Origin: Plasmodium relictum
Taxonomy: Eukaryota > Apicomplexa > Aconoidasida > Haemosporida > Plasmodiidae
DNA: 64,000 bases
Assembly (NCBI RefSeq): GCF_900005765.1
Contig: NC_041691.1
Span: 1,488,001-1,552,000, forward strand
Direction of reading: 5' to 3'
Program-made: the position numbers and the translations under genes
Shown: positions 1-10,249 of the stretch, piece by piece
Position numbering within the stretch: position 1 is the stretch's first letter
Layout: the number at the start of each line of letters is the position of its first letter
The notes under the pieces: model-generated
Databases searched by the model: none
Seen by the model: only the letters and a program-made list of their open reading frames with translations
Told to the model about the DNA's origin: nothing

Positions 1-2919
1 ACTTTTCAAAGTATTCATATTTTTGCTATAATAATCATCATTTAATATTTCTTTATTTTTTAAATAAGCATTATCGAACTCCTTATTAATATCAAAATAG
101 TGCTTTTCATTATTCATTTCATTATTTTCATTTATTTTTTCTGTTTCTGTTTTTTCAGAATTATAATTTAAATTATTATCAATTATATCAGCTTGTTTTT
201 TTATTTTACTAGTATTATCATAATATTCAACGATTTCTTCTTTTTCATCTTTAATGTTAGACTCAGTGTTCGAATTTTTGTTATTGCTATTATTTCTACA
301 TGAATTATTATCAGAGCAATCCCCTTTTTTTTGATTAATCATATTATTAATTTTGTAAAATTTTAATGTCTTTTTTAAAATGGAAAACCTTGAAGAATAA
401 TTTGGTAGAGGAACATATATAATTCTATCAAATCTTCCAGGTCTTAATAATGCAGAATCAATAAGATCAGGCCTATTAGTAGCAGCTAAAATAATAACAT
501 CAATTCTATTGCAAATACCGTCAATTTCATTTAACAATTGACATAAAACTCTGTTAGAAACAAAATTTTGATTTATATTTCTGTTCATAGCAATAGAATC
601 AATTTCATCAAAAAAAATGACGCAAGGATTATTTTCCCGTGCTTTCTTAAAAATATTTCTAATAGTCTTTTCTGATTCTCCTACATACTTAGAAAATATT
701 TCTGGTCCTTTAACACTTATAAAATTCATATTAATTTCACTAGCAATTGCCTTAGCAAATAAAGTTTTAGAACATCCTGGGGGCCCATATAACAATATAC
801 CTTTGGGACTAAGTATATTATATTTTTCATAAATTTGTTCATATTTTTTTGGATATATTAAACACTCTTTAATACATCTTTTAACAAATTTATATCCACC
901 TATATCTTTAATTCGAGTCTTAGGAATATCAACATATAATTCTTTCATTCCTGAGGGTTTTACATATTTTAACCCTTTTATTAAATGCTTATATCTTAAT
1001 AAATATTTTTTTTCATTAGATAATTTTGTAGGACAAAAATCAGAATTTTGTATACTCCATTTTTCATGTGTATTTCCTTCTTTTTGATTAATATCAATGT
1101 TAGCAACTCTATTTTCATAGTTACTTTTTTCTGTAAACTTATCTGTTATTGAGTTATTTTCTTGTTTATGTCCATTATTTTCTGTGATATATACTTTTTT
1201 TCCTTTATCTTCGTCTCTTTGAGATTTTTGTATAGATTTTTTAAATATTTTATGAGATATTACATTATTTTCTTTTAAATTTATATACATTGATATATTT
1301 ATTAAAGCATTAATATCTGAGCAAGTAAAAGATTGGCATAGATCTGCAACTTCTTTTATTTTTTTTAAACTGATATTATGATTAATTTTGCTTAACTTAT
1401 TTTTAAATATAGAAATCCTGTCTTTTAAATTAGGAATATTTATTTCAATATCTTTATCAAATCTTCCACTTCTTCTTAAGGCCAAATCAATTAAGTTAAT
1501 ATAATTTGTTGCTCCTATTAAAATAGTATAGGTGTGTTTTTTTATACCATCCATGTTATTAAGTAATGTAGAAGTATATAAGTTTATATTACAATTTTCT
1601 CTTTTTTCACATAATATTTCTATTTCGTCAATAAAAACAATAGAACATTTTTTTTCTTCTTTGTATCTTTTATGACACCTTAAAAATAACTCATTTATTT
1701 TTTCTCCGTTATTATTGTTATCAATTAAATCAGTACTTTTTAAGATTTCCATTTCCGGTAAAATTATGTTATCATCATAATCTATTTCATATATTTCTTT
1801 TTCTCCATCTAATGATTTTGTTTGGTTTTTTACATTCATTTCATTTTTGGAGTTCATAAGAAAATTTATTTTACTTTTTAGTTTTACATCATTTATTTTT
1901 TTTTTTAATAATAATAATTCTTCTTTTATTGCTAGAGCAATATATGTTTTCCCACAACCAGGTGGGCCATGCAGTAATATTCCTCTATTGATATCAATAT
2001 GAAATTCATCATAAATATTTTTATATATTAAAGGTAATAATATGTAATAATAAATATCTTCTTTAATTTTATTATATCCTCCTATTTTATTCAAACCCTT
2101 TTTTTTCGTACTTTTTTTTTCTAAATAACTCTTTAGTTTGCTTTCTCTTTTATTTTCTTCTTGTTTTTCATTTTTTCCTACATTTTCATCATATTTCTGT
2201 TCACTATTATCTTCGTAGTTTTCGTGATCATCTATTTTTTCTATCACAATCTTAGTACTTTGATTTACATAAGGTATATAAAAATTGTTATTCAAAAAAA
2301 AATTATTCTTAGAACTCTTTTTATTTTTAATTTGAGCTATCACTTCGTTAACGTATAAATAGGTATGAACACCTAATATACAAAGTTTAATAACATTACC
2401 TTGGAATAAGCAAGTGTTCAATAAAGAAAGGTTTATATATCTATCCATATTTTTACTTTTTATATTTTTCCAAAATGTTTGTAATATATCATTACTATAA
2501 TCAACATAATATTCTTTTAAGTTTTCGTAAGGTTCATTAAATATTTCTTTTATATTTAATTTTATTTCTTTAATTGGAACATAAACTTCCGCTTTTATTA
2601 TTTCTACATTTATATTGTAGGGTTCTCCGTTATTATTTTCATTTTTTATATCAATGTTTAAACTTTTTAACACAAAGGTATTAGCATAAACGCTATAAAA
2701 ATCTAACTTTTTCTTTACATTTAATTCTTTGTAATTCTTGAAGCAACAACAAACATAAAATGATTTATCTTCATTGTCTTTTAATTTTCGACATATTACT
2801 GCATTATCATCTGCATTTAATTTTAATTCTTTTAATAAATCGTTAGAACAGTATATATTAAAATTACTAGCTATATTTCCTTTTTCTTCTTCATCGTTAA
2901 GATAAAATTTAATATACAT
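1..2919 (-). CDS. AFG2/SPATA5-type AAA+ ATPase, CDC48 family (partial, C-terminus off window)
   Basis: An open frame runs from an ATG at 2919-2917 to base 1, giving 973 codons with the C-terminus outside the window. It carries two AAA domains. D1 has Walker A GPPGCGKT (about residues 318-325), a Walker B ending VFIDEIEIL (about 430) and an SRH region ending RRSGRFDK. D2 has Walker A GPPGCSKT (712-719), Walker B VIFFDEID and NRPDLIDSALLRPGRFDR. The unusual Cys-Ser in the D2 P-loop is characteristic of AFG2/Drg1/SPATA5 rather than CDC48 itself. In other eukaryotes that family releases recycling factors from cytoplasmic pre-60S ribosomes; the role here is inferred. About 110 residues separate Walker A and B of D1, so a low-complexity insert is present, and a long Asn/Glu-rich stretch follows the D2 core. 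The start sits just inside a T-rich upstream region and no intron is needed. Confidence 0.88.
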   Translation of the reverse strand, partial: MYIKFYLNDEEEKGNIASNFNIYCSNDLLKELKLNADDNAVICRKLKDNEDKSFYVCCCFKNYKELNVKKKLDFYSVYANTFVLKSLNIDIKNENNNGEPYNINVEIIKAEVYVPIKEIKLNIKEIFNEPYENLKEYYVDYSNDILQTFWKNIKSKNMDRYINLSLLNTCLFQGNVIKLCILGVHTYLYVNEVIAQIKNKKSSKNNFFLNNNFYIPYVNQSTKIVIEKIDDHENYEDNSEQKYDENVGKNEKQEENKRESKLKSYLEKKSTKKKGLNKIGGYNKIKEDIYYYILLPLIYKNIYDEFHIDINRGILLHGPPGCGKTYIALAIKEELLLLKKKINDVKLKSKINFLMNSKNEMNVKNQTKSLDGEKEIYEIDYDDNIILPEMEILKSTDLIDNNNNGEKINELFLRCHKRYKEEKKCSIVFIDEIEILCEKRENCNINLYTSTLLNNMDGIKKHTYTILIGATNYINLIDLALRRSGRFDKDIEINIPNLKDRISIFKNKLSKINHNISLKKIKEVADLCQSFTCSDINALINISMYINLKENNVISHKIFKKSIQKSQRDEDKGKKVYITENNGHKQENNSITDKFTEKSNYENRVANIDINQKEGNTHEKWSIQNSDFCPTKLSNEKKYLLRYKHLIKGLKYVKPSGMKELYVDIPKTRIKDIGGYKFVKRCIKECLIYPKKYEQIYEKYNILSPKGILLYGPPGCSKTLFAKAIASEINMNFISVKGPEIFSKYVGESEKTIRNIFKKARENNPCVIFFDEIDSIAMNRNINQNFVSNRVLCQLLNEIDGICNRIDVIILAATNRPDLIDSALLRPGRFDRIIYVPLPNYSSRFSILKKTLKFYKINNMINQKKGDCSDNNSCRNNSNNKNSNTESNIKDEKEEIVEYYDNTSKIKKQADIIDNNLNYNSEKTETEKINENNEMNNEKHYFDINKEFDNAYLKNKEILNDDYYSKNMNTLKS

Positions 2920-3678
2920 TATAAAAATGAATATAATATCTTTACAATTATATCAATATTATTTATTATATTTTTTTTTTTTTTTTTTTTTGTTCAGTTA
3001 AGTATAAGAAATTTATCAAACATATTTAAGATTTATAAAAGTATTTACATAAGTTTTTACAGATATATACATATATGTTAAAAGAATTGCCACAATTTCA
3101 TATAATTTATACATTAAATAAATTTTTAAAATATATGAACTTTTATATTTAAATGTGTTATAAGTTAATTCTATATATTATAAAAATTATAAAACATACT
3201 TATGTTTATTTATCAATAATAGGGAATAAAAAAAAGAAAAGAAAAATCTGTAAACACTAAATTCTTTTTAAAATGAGTTTAAAAAAAATATAATAAAAAA
3301 AAAAAGATTATAATAAAATTCAAAATATCTTAAAATAGTGCACATATAAATAATAGTTAAGGGTTCTAAAATGTGAATACAGTTATTACATTGAAAAAGT
3401 TTATAAATTTTTTTTTTATTAAAAATTATTTCCTATGATAATTAAATATAAAAAATATATAATAATAGTATTGGCATCGAGAAATTTTTAATATATAAAA
3501 TTATAATTAAAAAAAAATTATTTTAAAAGTTAAAAAAAAAAAAAATAGAAGGGGAAAAAAAGTATAAAAACAAAAAATGGAATAAAACTAAAAAAAAATT
3601 AAAACAGTTTATAAATTTTAAGTGTTGTTTTAGTAATCTTTAAAAATAGAGGTCTATATGTTATTATTTGAGTGCATA

Positions 3679-3717
<39 letters not shown>

Positions 3718-3908
3718 AAGTTTTTTTTTTTTTTTTTTATTTATTAATTACATAATCTATGAAAATAAGATATATAATTATGTATAATTAATAAAAAAAA
3801 AAAAAATAGAGCATTTTGCTTAAAAGAAAAAATAAAAAAATTAAATAATACAAAACATTAAATTTTTATAGAAAAATATAATATATATGTTTAATATAAT
3901 TTAAAATT
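2920..3908. other. Divergent intergenic region between AFG2-like gene and DHS
   Basis: About 1 kb separates two divergent start codons, so both promoters must lie here. It holds long A and T homopolymers, including a T-run near 2970-2990, and a TA microsatellite. I see no coding exon. Confidence 0.7.
3680..3715. repeat. (TA)n dinucleotide microsatellite
   Basis: Uninterrupted alternating TA of about 36 bases in the promoter interval upstream of DHS, followed directly by a T-run. Likely length-polymorphic. Confidence 0.95.
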
Positions 3909-5183
3909 ATGGATAAAATACTTTTTAAAGAAGTAAATAAAATAAGAAGTGAAAGTGATAATGATGAAAAAAGCGATGAAAAAAATTCTATAAGTGATGC
4001 TATGTCTTCTGTTTTTGTTAAATCGGCAAAGATTCCTGATAGCATAGATATTGTAAAAGGAATTAATATGGATAAAGAATTAAATTTACATGAATTTATT
4101 AATCATTACAAATATATGGGATTTCAAGCAACGAATTTAGGTATAGGTATAGATGAAATAAATAAAATGATACATTATAAATATATTGATAATGATGAAA
4201 AAAAGGAAATAAATGATGATTCAAATATAAATAAAAAGAAATGTATGATATGGCTATCTTTTACATCTAATATGATTTCAAGTGGTTTAAGAGAAATATT
4301 TGTTTATTTAGCTAAAAATAACTTTGTTGATGTGGTTGTAACTACTGCTGGAGGTATAGAAGAAGACATTATAAAATGTTTTTCTAATACATATTTAGGG
4401 GACTTTAATTTAAATGGGAAAAAATTAAGAAAAAAAGGATGGAATAGAATAGGTAATCTAATTGTACCAAATGACAATTATTGCAAATTTGAAGACTGGC
4501 TTCAACCACTATTAAATAAATTATTACAAGAACAAAATGAAATAAATGAAAAGATGTTCCTAAAGAAATTAGAAAAAAGGCAAAAAAAAGAAAAAAGAAA
4601 AGAAAATGAGAGAGAAAGTAAATATGATCCCAATTCATTTAGTTCAGACGAAGAGTGCGATATTTTTTATTTAAGTCCTTCAGAATTTATAAATAGATTA
4701 GGTAAAGAAATTAATGATGAAAGTTCTTTAATATATTGGTGTTATAAAAATAACATACCTGTATTTTGCCCTGGATTAACTGATGGGTCGTTAGGAGATA
4801 ATTTATTCTTCCATAATTATGGAAAAAAAATAAAAAATAATTTAATTTTAGATATAGTAAAAGATATAAAAAAAATTAATTCTCTCGCATTAAATTGTAA
4901 AAAATCAGGAATTATAATTCTTGGTGGAGGATTGCCAAAGCATCATGTATGCAATGCAAACTTGATGAGAAATGGAGCAGATTTTGCTGTTTATGTTAAC
5001 ACAGCTAATGAATATGATGGAAGTGATAGTGGTGCTAATACAACTGAAGCATTGTCATGGGGGAAAATTAAATCAGGACATCCAAATAATCATGTCAAGA
5101 TTTTTGGTGATGCTACAATTTTATTTCCTCTAATGGTTCTCAATACTTTTTATTTATATAACCAAAAAAAAAAAAAAATATAA
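3909..5183 (+). CDS. DHS: Deoxyhypusine synthase
   Basis: Single exon, 424 aa. Deoxyhypusine synthase uses NAD and spermidine to convert one lysine of eIF5A to deoxyhypusine in the cytosol. The family core is clear: SNMISSGLREI near residue 121, TTAGGIEED at 145-153, FEDWLQP, PVFCPGLTDGSLGD, IIILGGGLPKHH, and near the end NTANEYDGSDSG followed by EALSWGKIKSG. In that last motif Lys386 aligns with the catalytic lysine of the human enzyme (EAVSWGKI). The protein is longer than the roughly 370 aa human form because of an N-terminal acidic stretch and a Lys/Glu-rich insert at about residues 200-255. The ATG at 3909 is preceded by an AT-rich leader and starts the conserved frame. A possible small gene begins only 84 bases after the stop. 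Confidence 0.96.
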   Translation: MDKILFKEVNKIRSESDNDEKSDEKNSISDAMSSVFVKSAKIPDSIDIVKGINMDKELNLHEFINHYKYMGFQATNLGIGIDEINKMIHYKYIDNDEKKEINDDSNINKKKCMIWLSFTSNMISSGLREIFVYLAKNNFVDVVVTTAGGIEEDIIKCFSNTYLGDFNLNGKKLRKKGWNRIGNLIVPNDNYCKFEDWLQPLLNKLLQEQNEINEKMFLKKLEKRQKKEKRKENERESKYDPNSFSSDEECDIFYLSPSEFINRLGKEINDESSLIYWCYKNNIPVFCPGLTDGSLGDNLFFHNYGKKIKNNLILDIVKDIKKINSLALNCKKSGIIILGGGLPKHHVCNANLMRNGADFAVYVNTANEYDGSDSGANTTEALSWGKIKSGHPNNHVKIFGDATILFPLMVLNTFYLYNQKKKKI

Positions 5184-5267
5184 TAAAGGAATGAAATATT
5201 TTACATTATATTCATAAAATAAAATAAAGGGAATAAACAAAAAGTAGAAGAAGGAATAAAAAGAAAA

Positions 5268-5926
5268 ATGAACGAGGAAAGAAATAATGTAAGTCTATTC
5301 CATCTTGTGTCTTTAGAGCCTAAAAATTTATATGAATTAAAAAATTATTTGACAAAAAAAAAAAAAAAGAAAAAAGAATATTCTCTTTAAAGAAATACTT
5401 TTATATATTAATAAGAAAACAAAATTAATATGTACCACATTTTTTTTTATTTTTACTTGAATATATATATTTTCCTAAATATGAGATTTGATTTCTCTAT
5501 AATTTAAAATAAGAAATTAAAAAATAAATAGTAGATGTCTTACTTTTTTTTTTTTTTTTTTTTGATACCTTTTCAGTTTTACAATTATTCAGATTTGACG
5601 TATAATTTTTTTAAACCGTTTAATTTGTTATTTATTTTCAAAAAGTGTAGGATGAAAAAATTACCTCTTGGTATGTATTAAAAAAAAAAAAAAAAAGAAT
5701 TATATTTTATCAAGATAAATTAATTTAAAAAAAAAATTCGAAAAATAAATATTTTGTAATTATCAATTTGTTTTACTTTATTTTTATTATTCCATTAAAA
5801 AATTCCTTTTTTTTTTTTTTTTTATAAACAGAAATTTATTATTTTTTCATAATATATTTATTATATGTCTTGCAATGTGTGCTTATTATTACTGTTATTG
5901 GTATGTTTGAAAATACAAATAAATGA
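5268..5926 (+). CDS. Possible small spliced gene, hydrophobic protein of about 71 aa
   Basis: Three candidate exons join in frame: 5268-5288 (MNEERNN, followed by a strong GTAAGT donor), 5577-5670 (preceded by a long T-run and cag, followed by GTATGT) and 5832-5926 (preceded by a T-run and aacag, ending TGA). The exon lengths sum to 210 bases. The product would have a short charged N-terminus, a basic segment FKKCRMKKLP, one hydrophobic segment IYYFFIIYLLYVLQ continuing into LIITVI, and a short polar tail. No family recognised. Exon 1 is also open through the donor for about 40 codons to TAA at about 5388, so an unspliced form is possible. A second GTATGT at 5901 could allow another exon. It lies between DHS (same strand, very close) and actin II (convergent). 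The model rests only on splice logic. Confidence 0.35.
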
Positions 5927-6542
5927 TTATAAAACTATTAACATATTTTAAAAAACATTGCATATATAAAATAGTGTAAAAATTATAGGATAAAAGAAAT
6001 GATAAATAAAAAATAAACTCATTCTAGTGTATTAAATATATGTATAATTTTATGTACACTTATTTTTTCATTCATAAAAGGTAATACGTATAATTACATG
6101 AAATTATTTTAAAGAAAAAAGAAAAAAAGAATTGAAAAAAAAAAAAAAAAACAAACTATTTTTTAAACATTTTGTATTGTAAAACAAATTCATTTAATAA
6201 ATTACCAAAAATATAAACTTTAAACAAATACGCTTCATAAATGCCAAATGTATAGATAAAATATAAAAATTCAAATAATAAAAGATTGAAGACTAAAATA
6301 TAAAAAGAGATATATTTATGTGATAAAAAAAAAAGATAAAAAGAAATAATAAAATAATATCAATTAAAATTTTCAAATCCAAGGGAAACATTTAATTATA
6401 TATATATATATATATATGTGTGTGTCTATGTTATAAAATTTTAAAAATTATGAAATTTAGATGAAAAATTTAAAATTATTAAAGAAATAATTACTTATTT
6501 TATTTTGTCTAGTTTCATTTAGTTTTTTTTTTTTTTTTTTAT
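5927..6542. other. 3' intergenic region before actin II stop
   Basis: About 0.6 kb of A/T-rich sequence with a short TA run near 6399-6418. It presumably holds convergent 3' UTRs. No exon seen. Confidence 0.6.
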
Positions 6543-7824
6543 TTAAAAACATTTTCTATGAACAATGCTTGGGCCTGATTCTTCATATTCTTCTTTTGTT
6601 ATCCACATTTGTTGAAATGTAGAAAGCGATGATAAAATTGAGCCTCCTATCCATACAGAATATTTTCTTTCTGGTGGTGCGATGACTTTAATTTTCATTG
6701 ATGAGGGTGCTAAATTAGTCATTTCCTTAGTTAATCTTTCTCCTATATTATTATACATAGTCGTACCACCACTTAATACTATATTATTATATAAATCTTT
6801 TCTTATATCAATATCACACTTCATTATGCTTTGATATGCTGTGATATGTATACCTGGGCATTCTCTTCCTATCAATGTAGGATTAAATAGTGCTTCAGGG
6901 CACCTAAATCTTTCACTACCTACTGTTATTAAATTCCCATCTGGTAATTCATAAATTTCTTCTATTTCATCTGAATGTTCCTCTGATTTTTTTAATTCTT
7001 CATCATAATCTAATGCTATATAACATAATTTTTCTTTTATATCACGCACGATTTCTCTTTCTGCTGTTGTTGTAAATGTGTGCCCTCTTTCTGTAAATAA
7101 CTTCATCATATGATAAGTCAAATCTCTCCCTGCCATATCTATTCTATTTATAGCATGTGGAAGTACATATCCTTCATAAATGGGAACGGTGTGACTTACT
7201 CCATCTCCACTATCAAGAACAATACCTTTAAAAAAAAAAAAATAATAAAAATTAAGTGTTTTTAATTCTAATATTTTGAAAAAAAAAAAAAAAAGAAATT
7301 TTTTAAACTTTTAAATTGATTAATAATAATTGTTTAAATTACAATATTGTTTTTTTTTTTTTTTAATATTTTTTACCTGTTGTTCTTCCAGATGCATATA
7401 GTGACAAAATAGCTTGTATACTAACGTACATAGCTGGTACTTCAAATGTTTCAAACATAATTTGTGTCATTTTTTCTCTATTTGTTTTTGGATTTAATGG
7501 GGCTTCAGTTAAAAGAACTGGGTGTTCATCAGGTGATACTCTTAATTCATTATAAAAAGTATGATGCCATATTTTTTCCATATCATCCCAATTAGTTACA
7601 ATACCATGTTCTATTGGATATTTTAGGGTCAATATACCCCTTTTATTTTGTGCTTCATCACCAACATAACATTCTTTTTGCTCCATTCCTATCATTATGT
7701 TAGGCATTTTAGGTCTACCAACAATTGAAGGAAAAACACATTTTGGTGCATCGTCACCAGCCAAACCAGATTTTACCATTCCACTTCCATTATCTACTAC
7801 TAAAGCTATAGCTTCTTCTGACAT
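6543..7824 (-). CDS. ACT2: Actin II
   Basis: Two exons on the minus strand: 7824-7377 and 7225-6543, separated by a 151-base GT-AG intron. The junction restores [17 protein letters not shown]. The spliced product is 376 aa, the usual actin length, and starts [16 protein letters not shown] and ends SIVHRKCF. Visible actin landmarks are the phosphate loops DNGSGM and DSGDGVS, the His in [14 protein letters not shown] (the usual methyl-His position), and [10 protein letters not shown] single intron and the divergent sequence point to the stage-specific second actin of Plasmodium rather than actin I. In studied species actin II works in male gametes and mosquito stages. Its upstream region is shared with the long interval before FAB1. 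Confidence 0.95.
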
Positions 7825-10249
7825 CTTTAAAAAATAAAAAAAAAATTAAGAAAAATATATATATATATATATATTTAATTTTTTGCATTTTTTTTTTTTA
7901 TTTCTATTTTTTTAATTTGTATAATATTCGCTAAAAATAGAACTAATGGAATTTAAAATTAGAAAAAAAAATGTTAATAATACCTTATTTTTTCTTTATT
8001 TTATAAAAGGGACTACTGTATAGATACGTTACTATTATACTTGATATATTTTCCTGGAAATGTAGAAATAAAATATGTTAAATTATATTATATACATATA
8101 TGTATATATATATATAAGCTAAAATGATTAATAAGATCTAGCAATTTTGTTTCATACTTAAAGAATTAAGGGTTTTAATTTACTTTATATTTTTTTTTTT
8201 TTTTTTTTTTTTTATATCTCTTTAAAAAAAAACTAAAATATATCAATTAAATTCTATATTAATATAAAAAAAAATTTAAAGAACGACGTCAAGTTTCTTT
8301 TTATATACATGTTTATGAATATGTATATTATTTAAAAAAGATTCATTAACAAATTCAAGAAATAATTAAGAACAATAGATTTTTTATAGAACCCCAAATA
8401 ATTTAAAAAAATGTTGGTAATAAAAAATTTTATAACTAATATATTTTCAAAATACTATAAAACTCTATTTTTATGTAAAAAAAAAAAAAAAATGCAGTAT
8501 TCTTTTAAGCATGAGAATATGAAATACTTTATATTTTTTTTTTTTTTTTATCAAGAAAAAAAATAATATTATATCTTTTTAATTTATTAGTAATTATTTT
8601 CATAATAAAAAAAGGAAATAAAATTAAATAATAATAAATATAAAAAAAAAGTAAAATTTATAAAAAATTTAATGATAATAATTATGAAAAAAAGAAAAAA
8701 TATTTATGAGAATATACTAAAATATAAATATGTATAAATAAATAAAAAAAAATGTATTACTTAAAATAAAATATATTTTTAATAAAAGAAAGAATATTAT
8801 ATAATTTCAAGTAAAATTAAGGTTATGAATATATGTGATAAAAGATATTATGAATACTATAAACATTTTAATTCAATTTTTCTAATAATATTCATATATG
8901 AAGTTTAAAATTTATTAACACTGTTAAAAAAAAAATAAGACAAAATTACAAATATAATTTAATATTCATAATTTTTTTCTAATAAATCCTTATATATATC
9001 ATTTTTTCTATATTTAATGCACATAACGATATATTAAAGCATTAATATTATTTTAAAAAAAGAATAAAAAAATACATCTTTTTAATCCTTGTAGAATTAA
9101 TAATATATCATTTTATTTATTTTACATATTTACATGATATTTAATATATATTTTTATTTCCCTTTAATTTACGAAATTAATAAATAAACAAATTCCTTTT
9201 AATCATTAATAATAACTTTACTCTTATATCATGTACATAATTTTAATTTATTTTGTCTATAAATTTTTTTTAATTTTATCATTTATTCTACATTAATTTT
9301 TAACTTAATCTTCTAATAAAATGTTTTTATGTTATCGAATTGTAACATAAATTATTTCTTTATTTTAAATACTTTATGCATTTTTTAAAAGTGCTAAATA
9401 GTTTAAATAATTTTCTTTTTCTTTTTCTTCTTTTGTTTACATTTGAAATTTATATCTAGTTAAACTTTCTAAAAATATGAGAGTTTTTATAAACTTTTTA
9501 AAGAATAAATATAAAGAAAATAATATCTACAAGAATCAAGAGTTTTTTTTAAAAGATTAAAATCTCATTATACTATTAAGAAATATCAAATTAATAAAAA
9601 AATAACACATTACAATATTATTAATAAAATTTTTTAAAAACAATAAAAAGGATACTTTAAAAAGGTTTTTGTTAAGTAATTTCAAAATTTTAATGCATTA
9701 CTTTTGAAAAAATAATGACAAATTCTTTATTTATTTTTTTTGTTTTTCATTTATTAAATATAATAATTTTATAAAAAATTATCATTTAATTTCACAAATT
9801 AAAATACAGAGATTTAAATGCATCCCTTTTTTTCTTTTTTTTATATGTTTGTATTTTAACTGAAAAAATTATATATTTTTTAATTTTTTATTTTTCGAAA
9901 ATACAAATGTTTATAAAATAAATATAAATTTTTATTTCCTTTTTATAAGTACATTTTTTTGTATTAATACACCTTTATATGATTATGCTATTTGTACATA
10001 TATAATTGTGCAAAAGAGGGAAAGAAAAATAAAAAAGAAGAAAGAAGAATTAAAAAAAAAAAAATAGAAAAAAAGGAAAAATAGAAAAAAATAGAAAATA
10101 TAGAAAAAAATAGAAAATATAGAAAAAAATAGAAAAAATAGAAAAAAATAGAAAAAATAGAAAAAAAATAGAAAGAAAGATATAGAAAAGAATGGTAAAT
10201 AAATAATGAACATTTTTTTTTTTAGTATTTTGAAATATGAGGAATAATT
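7825..10249. other. Intergenic region between actin II and FAB1-like gene
   Basis: About 2.4 kb between divergent starts, so it contains the actin II promoter and the 5' region of the kinase gene. It holds several T-runs (for example 8189-8213), short TA runs near 7857-7875 and 8103-8115, and a purine-rich repeat just before the kinase start. No coding exon could be supported. Confidence 0.65.
10056..10180 (+). repeat. Purine-rich imperfect tandem repeat, unit about GAAAAAATA
   Basis: The plus strand holds many imperfect copies of a 7-10 base unit of the form GAAAAAATA, almost without pyrimidines other than single T. It ends about 70 bases before the kinase ATG, so it is probably in the promoter or 5' UTR. 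The opposite strand gives a meaningless poly-Phe frame. Confidence 0.85.

Noticed and set aside
9983-10213. Minus-strand 76-codon frame made mostly of Phe, Ser and Ile
   Set aside because: It is the reverse complement of a purine tandem repeat upstream of the kinase gene; composition is purely repeat-driven.
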